Source of the DNA: Pelargonium cotyledonis
Lineage: Eukaryota > Streptophyta > Magnoliopsida > Geraniales > Geraniaceae
Assembly: GCA_036897625.1 (NCBI GenBank)
Contig: JAYMTA010000289.1
Location: forward strand, 1-32,255
Direction: 5' to 3'
Length of the DNA: 32,255 bases
Part shown: positions 25,207 through 32,034 of the stretch, piece by piece
Layout of the letters: each line of letters begins with the position of its first letter
Position numbering within the stretch: the first letter of the stretch is position 1
Position numbers and translations under genes: made by a program
The notes under the pieces: generated by a model
The model's database searches: none
The model's input: the letters and a program-made list of their open reading frames with translations, nothing else
What the model was told of the DNA's origin: nothing

Positions 25207-26938
25207 AAAAATATATAAACTTGTAATTTTATAGGGCTTCCCTATTATTCAAAGTATGCGCTGTTTTCTATAAAAACTATGACAAAAACAAATAGATCGC
25301 AGTATTGCTCGAAAGCCTTTGTTAGATACAGTACGTGGATATAGCGCTTCTGGTTATGTGTATATTTGGGCTGAGTTGGTTTTCCTGAAGCGAGATCCTT
25401 GAGTAAATTTAAATGATAGAATCGCGTGTTAACTCTGACTTTACTTTCTTTGGGTATAGTTTTTTGGAAGTCCTCGTTTAGAATTTCTTTGAAGTAAAAA
25501 GGCACTTGGAATTATATACAGATAAAAAAAGAGCTACAGCAGATAGTATAGAGCTTTCCCTTACTAATTGTTGTATATTCCCAAAAATCGCTTAAGTTTA
25601 GTAATGTCCCCACGGAGGAATGAGAGCATAGTGACTTTTATGTAAAACCAACTATAGCAAGCTTTACACTTGTAGGTAGTCGAGCTTCCTTAATGTAAGG
25701 CATCCTTATCATGTTCTAACCAAAGCTAAGTTTTACAGTTCCAATGGAAACTCCTAACTAAAACTCTAATTCTTCAAGTTTTTATCAAAGTACTACGGGC
25801 AGTCTAGTTATACGCAGCTATACTAAGCCAGGAACGGAGGACTACATCTAAAAGTTAATTCGACTCTTTTTGTCTTTTACCAGTACCCAACAAAAGAAAA
25901 CTCCATGGACTGCTTGAGCCTAGTACTAGAAAATTCCTACGTATACAATCAAGCGTGACCTCTCATTTACTAACGGAATCTCGGATATAAACCCATTTCC
26001 ATAGTCCTACTTAATTTACTTAATTTATTTGATACTAAATATCTCTATCATCGATACACAATTGGCAGATTCTCTTTTATAGGAATAGGCTTGTTTGTAT
26101 ATTCAAGGAATAAGTAGCTTTCCCGGTTTTATTTCGGAGACTATAAGATAAGACTCGTAATTCAGCTAAAATTCCGTGCTATACCTCAAGAAAAAGTAAT
26201 TAAGTATAGGTCTCAAAGCCCTGTTTCTACTAGTTTTCTTTGTAAGTTATGCTGAAGCTACATAGTCTATATAAAGCTGAAATACTCCCTTTGTCTTTGT
26301 AAATCCACGGGGTGGCTCTAAATTTATATACTAAAGCTGTTATTATAATTTTTGTTCCTAGAATCAAAAAAGCAATTCTTACTTATATGTGGCTGGTAAC
26401 TCTGACATTTGGGAATTTTAATTTCTATTTTAGAGTTCCTTCCTTAGGTAATGAAAAGTACGGAATATAATATAAGGGGACTCCGTAAAATATTCCTCGA
26501 CGTACGCGCCCCTTATTGTGTAAACCGCACTCCGAGTTTTTGAATAGAGCGGCCAGGGCGTTGCGAAATACGAAAAAAATTCTTGGTTTTTTGAGCTTAT
26601 ACGAATTCTATTGAATCCCTTGGGAGTCCCCTTAAGCGAGAAGGTGGCTATGCGCGCCCTTGTTGGGCCCCGTGCCTGTACTGTTTGGGGGGTTTTAATC
26701 TAGTTTTCAGTATTTAATTTAAAAGTGAGTCTAGTTTTAATCCTAGAAGGAAACATCTTAAAAAGTTATATCTAAGGAAAAACAAAGGGTTTTGAAGCTA
26801 TGTAGCCGGATGCCCTCCTCGATTTCAATGGTGTATCTTGTCAGGTTTTTGTTTACTTAGATTCCTTAGAGCTATTTCTAGTATTTTCTTCGTAATTAAA
26901 ATTGTTAATCAGTTCCTACTTTAGATTAAGTAAACTGG
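25207..26938. other. Gene-free organelle-like tract, segment 4
   Basis: No gene recognised in 1.7 kb. An 86-codon minus-strand frame (25,245-25,505) has no family motif. Around 26,470-26,700 the local G+C is higher, with GCGCGCCC and GGGCCCC runs, but no known structure was recognised there. Confidence 0.5.
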
Positions 26939-27011
26939 ACCTATACTTAACTAAGTGGTTAGAGTATCGCTTTGATACGGTAAAAGTCATTGATTCAAAT
27001 GTAGTAGTATA
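26939..27011 (+). pseudogene. trnM: Elongator trnM-like relic (plastid-derived type) with GAU anticodon
   Basis: Very close to the plastid-type elongator trnM-CAU found in both plastids and plant mitochondria. It has ACCTA, CTTAACTAAGTGGTTAGAGT, then CGCTTTGATACGG, AAGTCATTGATTCAAAT and AGTAGT. The anticodon position holds GAT (26,974-26,976) instead of CAT, so it would read isoleucine codons. Two extra bases sit in the acceptor (ACCTATA CT). The T-stem 3' half CCAAT is missing or altered to GTAGT. The anticodon stem is weak. It is probably a pseudogene, and the family assignment is secure. Confidence 0.7.
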
Positions 27012-28832
27012 TAATTAACTTTTTTAATACATTTCGATTCTAATTATGTTAAAGGTAACTTTTTATTTTATATTATTTTATTAGTTTCAATTTGTACTTT
27101 CTAAATAGCAAAAGGAAAGGGGCCACTCTCAAACAACAAAAGAAAGAAATCCTCTCGGAATTAGAGCTAGTCCACAGGCTAATAAATAAAAAGGGCACTA
27201 AAAAGCATATACGTAAAAAGTCGTAGCGGGGGCTTGCATTATACTCTAATTTCGTTCACATATGGCCAGTTCTACCTAGGTTTAACCTGGTTTTATTTTG
27301 GTAAAATCACTAACTAAGAGAATTACATAAAATAAAAGGGTTTTAATAAAGTTAAGTCTGCTATCATCAATCCGTAATAAGGCGCGCTCAAGCCCAAGAA
27401 AAGATATTATTTGTATTACTTTACTTATAGGCACTAGTAAAAAAAGAATTAGTAATTGGCTTCTTTTATTTTACAGTGGAAGGAGAAGTCCTGTAATTGT
27501 AGTATAACTAGCGCGAGTGGAGTAAGTCAGTTCTAAAAACACTTTTTATCTGTGAAGATTTATAAATGGAATTGAATTCTAGATTAGTGCCGCTTTTTTA
27601 CTCTTAACTTTACGATACAAAAAATACTGGTACAACATTAATACAAAAGTATTCCGGACGAGGGTTCAATTCTTGAAGTTTTTTAAGTTTTAGGGTTGTG
27701 TTAGCTACAAAAGCGGTGCTTATAGACTGTTTTATTATTCCGTAAGTTAGTGCAATAATAGATTTACAGATGGAAATTAGCTTTTATGCTTTTGTGAATG
27801 AATCCTCCTAAACTGACTGAATTAGTATAGTTACGCGCGTATAATGGGAACCACGCTATCTATTTATCGCTTCAATTCTTTGATAAGGGTTCTCTTTGCT
27901 TTCCAAATAGTTCTACGTAAGTTTTTGTTTTTAGTTAAGTCTATTTTTTCCTAGTATCAAAGTCTTTAACGCCTACTAAAAAGCATCTTCTAATCTTATT
28001 GATTAGTATCACAATCGCTTCGCTCAACGTGATAATTATTGGCAAAGTAAAGTAACAAATTTCTCTCAGGAATTAAGGATCTAACGTAGCTTACTAAAGA
28101 TATGTAATTAATAAAATCCCAAAAAGCGGAAGCTAGTTTGTTTGCCTGTACAGAAGGCCTCTTTTCTATAAAAAGGACTAAAGACATTCGCCACAGGGAC
28201 CCTTTTACCGAAATTCATTGCTTCAGCTCTAACTCTTAAAACTTCTAAGAAATATATACTAAACAGGCTGCAATAACAATAAGAGGAACACTATGCTAAA
28301 GGAATAGTGGAAAAAAAGAAGTCCAATAATAGGTACAGCAATAGGACTCCGATGAGGGAAGAGTATAGCTTAATAAGTAAGACAATCACAGTAGCTGTAG
28401 TCTAACTGTCTTTTATAGTTATAGGGTAGGGCTTGAACTCAAGTATTCCCCAAACTCTGCAGGACTCTAATGAAGGTAAGAGAAGTTACGAGGAACTATA
28501 AAGGACAAAGGAATTCTTTTGGTTGGTTGGATTTTCCGTCAGTTAAGAAATAGGGTCTGGATCTAGACACTAGAAGTAAAGTAGTTCCCATTTTTATTTA
28601 TTAGTTAAAGAAGGTATAGCTGCTAAGAAAGTTCTTTCTCTGAAGAAAGCAGATATAGTATGGGTAGGCAAGTTAAGAAGTAGATTACGTGTTTTATCCT
28701 TTTTTATAAGCTATTAGACTCTTTACTACCGATTCAAGAAGTTTTTGAAAAAGTGCTTTCTTAATGCTTAATGCCAGGTTTCTTGTTACTAGTTATTTTC
28801 CTCTGAGGAATTTAGTTTACTACCCAACCTAT
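27012..28832. other. Gene-free organelle-like tract, segment 5
   Basis: No gene recognised. A T-loop-like GAGGGTTCAATTC at 27,661-27,673 has no clear partner arms. The 63-codon minus-strand frame at 27,996-28,187 is not similar to terpene synthase exon 4 or to any family recognised. Confidence 0.5.
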
Positions 28833-28848
28833 TTGTTACATTGTGACA
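28833..28848. repeat. 16-base direct repeat, left copy
   Basis: TTGTTACATTGTGACA occurs here and again at 29,383-29,398, in the same orientation and 550 bases apart. The right copy lies in the start of terpene synthase intron 3. The pair may be a target-site duplication, a recombination footprint or the microhomology at a junction. Confidence 0.75.
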
Positions 28849-28937
28849 GGGATGAGTGAGTCAAGGTTGACAAGAATTACTTATATAGAATAACTTAATA
28901 ACAATACCTATAAACTAGCCAATTACAGTATTGTTCT

Positions 28938-29015
28938 TACAGAATGAGAGCACAGATCGGAAGTACAGCAGAGTCAATTCCAACCTTAGTGACACGGGTT
29001 CAAGCCGATCAACTA
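28938..29015 (+). pseudogene. tRNA-like relic, unassigned
   Basis: A D-arm-like AGCACAGATCGGAAGTACAGC is followed 30 bases later by GTGACACGGGTTCAAGCC, a good variable-region and T-loop box. After GCC the sequence is GATC, so the T-stem closes only partly. No anticodon stem is clear. The T-arm suggests Glu or fMet families, but the identity is open. Confidence 0.35.
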
Positions 29016-29232
29016 CTTAATTTAATAAAGCAAAAAAGTCCTAGAACCTTTTTATAGTTATAGCCTGTTAAATTACTTGTCTTTTCAATTTCATAACAGT
29101 TCCCTCCTCAAGAATCTCGTTCAGAATAATTTTGATTCAGAAAATAAAGATTAAGTACTTGACAGCTTTTGCATTTTTTAGCTTATCAGCTATGAATTCT
29201 AGCCACTTCTCAGAATTCTTTCTTAAATATCA

Positions 29233-29311
29233 GTAATGAACAGACTTGAACCAGTGACATGACGAGCAAACTAACCTTTGCTCTACCAACTGACAATTGA
29301 GCTGCACACCC
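29233..29311 (-). pseudogene. tRNA-like relic beside the TPS junction (Lys/Phe-like)
   Basis: On the minus strand it begins GGGTGTG-CA-GCTC, as in mitochondrial trnK, and has D-stem GCTC/GAGC. Six extra bases (AATTGT) sit in the D-loop before CAGTTGGTA. GAGCAAA then pairs exactly with TTTGCTC across GGTTAG, merging the D-stem with the anticodon region. CATGTCACTGGTTCAAGTC gives the T-arm (four of five pairs with two wobbles). The acceptor does not close, since the 3' end reads CATTACT. It is a pseudogene or a rearranged tRNA, 100 bases from the terpene synthase intron 3 donor. Confidence 0.5.
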
Positions 29312-29382
29312 GGAAAGGCGCTTACCTAAGATTTTAAGGGACATGCCTAAAAAGAAAGTACGATCTGACGACTTAGGACTAA

Positions 29383-29398
29383 TTGTTACATTGTGACA
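29383..29398. repeat. 16-base direct repeat, right copy
   Basis: Exact second copy of TTGTTACATTGTGACA (left copy at 28,833). It overlaps a shorter local repeat: AATTGTTACAT occurs at 29,381-29,391 and 29,400-29,410, so the first 30 bases of TPS intron 3 are themselves repetitive. This is the most likely boundary between nuclear gene and organelle-like tract. Confidence 0.75.
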
Positions 29399-29412
29399 TA
29401 ATTGTTACATAC

Positions 29413-29779
29413 CTTGAAATCAAGCCAAGTTCGTGTTGATGCAGCAACTGAACTCTATTGAAATCTAACACGGCGAGCTTAAGCAGTGTTTCGTTCCGGG
29501 ACTCGTCTTCTTGGTAGAAGGAGATGTAGCGTCTCGCCTCTAGCCTTGGCATGCCCTTGTGGAGAGGATGCACTAGAGCATGAAACACTTGTTTTGCCAG
29601 AGGATGATCATGTGCAATGACTTTGAGATGAGTAGTTGTGAAGACTAGAGCTTCATCAAGAATGTCCTCTTCATGTACTCTTAGATGTGTAGCTTCAAAC
29701 AGGCTGAGCATGCCCTTTACATCTCTAGTTATACTTTCTTTGAATTTACCATCACAATCCTTGAATTTGTTAAATATGT
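29413..29779 (-). CDS. TPS: Terpene synthase (TPS-a type), exon 3
   Basis: Encodes residues 121-242 of the model, still within the N-terminal alpha-helical domain. Seen directly: IFNKFKD, FKESITRDVKGMLSLFEA, HLRVHEEDILDEAL, TTTHL, HPLHKGMPRLEARRYIS, LLKLAVLDFN and HQHELGLISR, all hallmark segments of angiosperm class III TPS genes. The acceptor is TTTCAG at 29,785-29,780. The donor is AG/GTATGT with GT at 29,412-29,411, leaving the Arg codon split in phase 2, as in the family, where the next exon starts with the WWKDLDF segment. That exon is not in the window. The C-terminal catalytic domain (DDxxD, NSE/DTE) is therefore missing, so by itself this product could not ionise farnesyl diphosphate. 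The frame has no stops or frameshifts, which suggests recent loss or an interrupted but intact gene. Confidence 0.92.
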
Positions 29780-29865
29780 CTGAAACACAATTAATAATAC
29801 TATGCATAAAGATTTATAATTAACCAAGAAACATGCATGTACGTGTTCATATAAAAAGAACTTAC

Positions 29866-30139
29866 TACAAGACATTCTGTAACCATGTTGTCTTAACACT
29901 CGGAACACAAGTGCAGTAGTGTAAATGTCATATTCATCACCAAAGCTAAAGTTTTTCATTAGAGCGTGATCATTGAAAATGTGTTTGAGAGTATCTTCAA
30001 TCTTTGACTCAAAGTGATATGAGATACCAAGGCGGCACAGCGAATCAATCAATATGATTTTGTCAATCGGGTAGTTGCTTATAGAGTCCATCACATTTCC
30101 TTTCAACTCTTCGACTTGTTTACCATATGATTCAAACTC
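29866..30139 (-). CDS. TPS: Terpene synthase (TPS-a type), exon 2
   Basis: Encodes residues 30-120 plus one base of codon 121. It contains EFESYGKQVEELKGNV, DKIILIDSLCRLGISYHFE, IEDTLKHIF, DIYTTALVFRVLRQHGYRMSC, the first helices of the TPS N-terminal domain. The acceptor is GATGCAG, with exon start GAG at 30,139 in frame with exon 1. The donor is TGTA/GTAAGT at 29,866. Joined to exon 3 it reads MSC-N-IFNKFKD, matching the family order. Intron 2 is 86 bases (29,780-29,865) and typical. The reading frame is intact. Domain length agrees with the family to this point. Confidence 0.93.
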
Positions 30140-30189
30140 CTGCATCAATATATAATAGCTAGTCATGAAATTATCAAAACTATAATTAA

Positions 30190-30306
30190 TCAGAAGCTCT
30201 TCACGAAAACATAACCCTCCGCCATCAATGGAGTCTCAATAGCTGTGCGAAACTCTCCACTGACTACCGTGCCTTCACAAGTCATGTTGATAACATATAT
30301 ATTGTA
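30190..30306 (-). other. Possible cryptic exon in TPS intron 1
   Basis: Inside intron 1 a good acceptor (TTTTATTGTAG, AG at 30,308-30,307) precedes a stretch that stays open in the same phase as exon 1 for 38 codons. The stretch contains MTCEGTVV, GEFRTAIETP and MAEGYVFVKSF and ends in TGA at 30,192-30,190. Its G+C and codon choice look coding-like compared with the AT-rich intron around it. No family was recognised and it is not a usual part of TPS. It could be a captured gene fragment, or a poison exon giving a 67-residue product or transcript decay. No clear donor was found, so it may act only as a terminal exon or not at all. Confidence 0.35.
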
Positions 30307-30372
30307 CTACAATAAAACACATATCAGAAAGAATAATTTAAATAAAAAAATCAAAATATAGTAATTAAATAC

Positions 30373-30459
30373 CGAATGAGGTAAACAAAATGAAGCAAAG
30401 AAGTCTCCCCAAACGTCAGCAGGGAATTTAGCCAAGGGGCGACTCTTTTCGGATGCCAT
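30373..30459 (-). CDS. TPS: Terpene synthase (TPS-a type), exon 1 with start codon
   Basis: Encodes residues 1-29, MASEKSRPLAKFPADVWG followed by DFFASFCLPHS. The RP-x8-W motif at residues 7-17 is the TPS-a/TPS-b N-terminal signature (RR or RP then tryptophan), which caps the active site in full-length enzymes. There is no plastid transit peptide before it, so a cytosolic sesquiterpene-type enzyme is inferred. The ATG sits in a good context (CTTCC-ATG-GC), and the donor TCG/GTATTT leaves phase 0. The three exons give 728 coding bases (242 codons plus two bases), where a full TPS-a has about 550-560 residues. Intron 1 is 233 bases. Confidence 0.93.
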
Positions 30460-30568
30460 GGAAGGTTAGCTAAGCTTCAAAGACACTGCAAATTTATAGA
30501 AATGATAAACAGAGAGAGAGAACCAGAGTTGAATCAATATTGCATACTTCTCTCATCTTTGGCTTCAC

Positions 30569-30576
30569 TATTTATA
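30569..30576 (-). promoter_or_regulatory. TATA box of the terpene synthase gene
   Basis: TATAAATA on the minus strand, 110 bases upstream of the ATG. With a start site about 30 bases downstream, the 5' leader would be about 80 bases, normal for plant TPS genes. Confidence 0.7.
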
Positions 30577-30676
30577 GAGCAGCTCAAATTGATATAAACT
30601 AACTTTTTAAAAAGCAAATATAATAAGAGTAATATGATTTCAGTTGACTAATATAATTTTATATCAGTTGCACTAA

Positions 30677-30694
30677 TGAGGTGATGACACCTCA
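30677..30694. repeat. 18-base palindrome, copy 1
   Basis: TGAGGTG-ATGA-CACCTCA, extended to nine pairs by AA on the left and TT on the right. It pairs with the second copy at 30,767. It is part of the MITE-like arms. A palindrome like this could also serve as a dimer-bound operator for the nearby gene, but nothing here proves that. Confidence 0.7.
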
Positions 30695-30766
30695 TTTAAG
30701 ATCATGGATCCGAACGGATCGCTCCGCTCCCACAAATTCACTTGGTTAGGTATAAGTGAAATTTAT

Positions 30767-30784
30767 TGAGGTGTTATCACCTCA
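30767..30784. repeat. 18-base palindrome, copy 2
   Basis: TGAGGTG-TTAT-CACCTCA, identical in both half sites to the copy 90 bases away and differing only in the spacer. Confidence 0.7.
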
Positions 30785-30915
30785 TTGGTTTGGTTGAGTT
30801 GCAATTTATATAAAGTTATATAAGTCAACCGATACACATTTTACTCATATAATAAAGCCTTTTTTAATCAATTTAAAGATATAAATTAATTAAAATAATA
30901 CGAGTCCAAGTTTTG

Positions 30916-30928
30916 AATATAAGTTGTA
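30916..30928. repeat. Target-site duplication, left copy (SINE)
   Basis: AATATAAGTTGTA, repeated exactly at 31,081-31,093 just after the SINE tail. Confidence 0.85.
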
Positions 30929-31080
30929 GTCCCCTTAGGGATGACGCAATGGTCAAGAACACACATCTCCATATGCGAGGTCGTGGGTTCAAATCCCATT
31001 GCGTCGGGTGGGGTGAGGTTTAAAGGGGAGAGCTACCCCCTATTGTGTAGCTCAACTAGTTAGTTTTTTTTTTTTTTTTA
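30929..31080 (+). mobile_element. tRNA-derived SINE
   Basis: A 5' tRNA-related head carries an A box (ATGGTCAAGAAC) and a canonical B box (GGGTTCAAATCCC) at tRNA spacing, the internal RNA polymerase III promoter. GCGTCGGGTGGGG and a tRNA-unrelated body (GGGGAGAGCTACCCCC hairpin, TGTGTAGCTCAACTAG) follow. It ends in a run of about 16 T, as in several plant SINE families. The exact 13-base flanking duplication shows insertion by target-primed reverse transcription. It is non-coding and needs a partner LINE. The family was not identified. Confidence 0.85.
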
Positions 31081-31093
31081 AATATAAGTTGTA
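31081..31093. repeat. Target-site duplication, right copy (SINE)
   Basis: Exact copy of AATATAAGTTGTA from 30,916-30,928. The intact match suggests a fairly recent insertion. Confidence 0.85.
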
Positions 31094-31216
31094 AAATTAA
31101 TATCAAATTAAATAAAATAGTAAAAAGTTATCCATTTAGTTTCAGAACAAAAAAGAAAAAAAAATGAAATAATTTTTTATAGGGATAATTACGAATATAT
31201 ATCATATATTATACTT

Positions 31217-31450
31217 CTTTTACACTTTAATACCTCATGCTTTATTTCATTACACTTAACTACTCTATTATAACTCTTTTACATTATACTACCCATGTTT
31301 TATTTCACAACACTTAACCACCCTATGTTATAACTCTTTTACATTTTACTACCCCATGTTTTAGTTTACAACATTGAACTACCCTGTATAGCTCATTTAC
31401 ACTTTACTACCTTGTGTTCTACTTTCATCATTTAACTACCTATGTTATTA
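31217..31450. repeat. Tandem ~59-base units in left TIR (4 copies)
   Basis: Units start near 31,217, 31,276, 31,336 and 31,393. Each runs from CTTTTACA through a CATG and TTTATTTCA-like core to ACTTAACTACC. They are diverged from each other by several substitutions and small indels. Confidence 0.75.
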
Positions 31451-31820
31451 TTAATGTTATAATCCGTTAAAATTAATAGAACTTGACTAGCATTGTCAAA
31501 TATGCATACAAAATGACCATTTTACCCTTGTTCACTTCAAATTTTCAAATGCATGTCATAAATGGAACAAAAAAATTTTAACTTTGTGTTTCGACTTCCT
31601 ATTTAGATTATTTTTATTAGAATTCATACAAATTTTGATAAGAATATGAATAAACCTTTAGATTTTTTGTAAAAAGATGAGTTTTTTTTTGTTTCATTAA
31701 TGACATGCATTTGTAAATTTCAAGTGAAAATGAGGGAAAACGATCATTTTGAATGCATATTTGACATTGTTAGTCAAACTCCGTTTATTTTAACAGATTA
31801 CAATATTGATATTAACATAA

Positions 31821-32000
31821 GGTAGTTAAGTGTCGTTGAGTAAAACACGGAGTAGTAAAGTGTAAATGATCTATTACATAGGGTAGTTTAGTGTTGTAAA
31901 TTGAAACATGGAGCAGTAAAATGTAAAACAATTATTACATAGGGTAGTTAAGTGTAGTGAAATAAAACACAAGGTAGTAAAGTGCAAAAAATGTATAACA
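31821..32000. repeat. Tandem ~60-base units in right TIR (3 copies)
   Basis: GGTAGTTAAG-type unit starts occur at 31,821, 31,881 and 31,942. These are reverse complements of the left-arm units. The arm has one unit fewer than the left arm. Confidence 0.75.
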
Positions 32001-32034
32001 TATGATATATATTCGTAATTACTCATTTTTTTAT

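Larger units (their letters stand above)
30643..30829. mobile_element. MITE-like palindromic element in the TPS promoter
   Basis: The ends are imperfect inverted repeats of about 50 bases. The left arm begins GTTGACTAATATAA and the right arm, read in reverse complement, begins GTTGACTTATATAA. The arms continue through TTTATAT and TTGCA to the palindrome AATGAGGTG. Each arm contains a TGAGGTG-N4-CACCTCA hairpin. The centre is G+C rich, with GATCCG-AA-CGGATC at 30,707-30,720. No clear target-site duplication was seen. No coding capacity, so it would be non-autonomous. It lies 67 bases upstream of the TATA box. Confidence 0.6.
31182..32024. mobile_element. Non-autonomous element with long tandem-repeat TIRs (MULE-type)
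   Basis: The outer ends are inverted copies: GGGATAATTACGAATATAT on the left and ATATATTCGTAATTACTC on the right. The arms stay similar for about 390 bases (left 31,182-31,575) and about 335 bases (right 31,690-32,024), around a spacer of about 115 bases. Each arm contains ~60-base tandem units of the type TTTTACATTTTACTACC followed by CATGTTTTATTT, then ACAACACTTAACTACC. There are four in the left arm and three in the right. Flanks of A-T6-A-T (31,172-31,180) and A-T7-A-T (32,025-32,034) look like a 9-base target duplication with slippage, as Mutator-like elements make. There is no transposase. Confidence 0.75.

Noticed and set aside
27996..28187. Minus-strand frame considered as terpene synthase exon 4 or later
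   Set aside because: Contains none of the WWKDLDF, DDxxD or NSE/DTE segments and has no similarity to TPS.
28955..28964. AGATCGGAAG, identical to the start of a common sequencing adapter
   Set aside because: Only ten bases match, the following bases differ, and it falls inside a tRNA-like D-arm, so it is probably coincidence.
29638..29823. Plus-strand open frame opposite TPS exon 3
   Set aside because: It is the antisense shadow of the conserved terpene synthase coding sequence.
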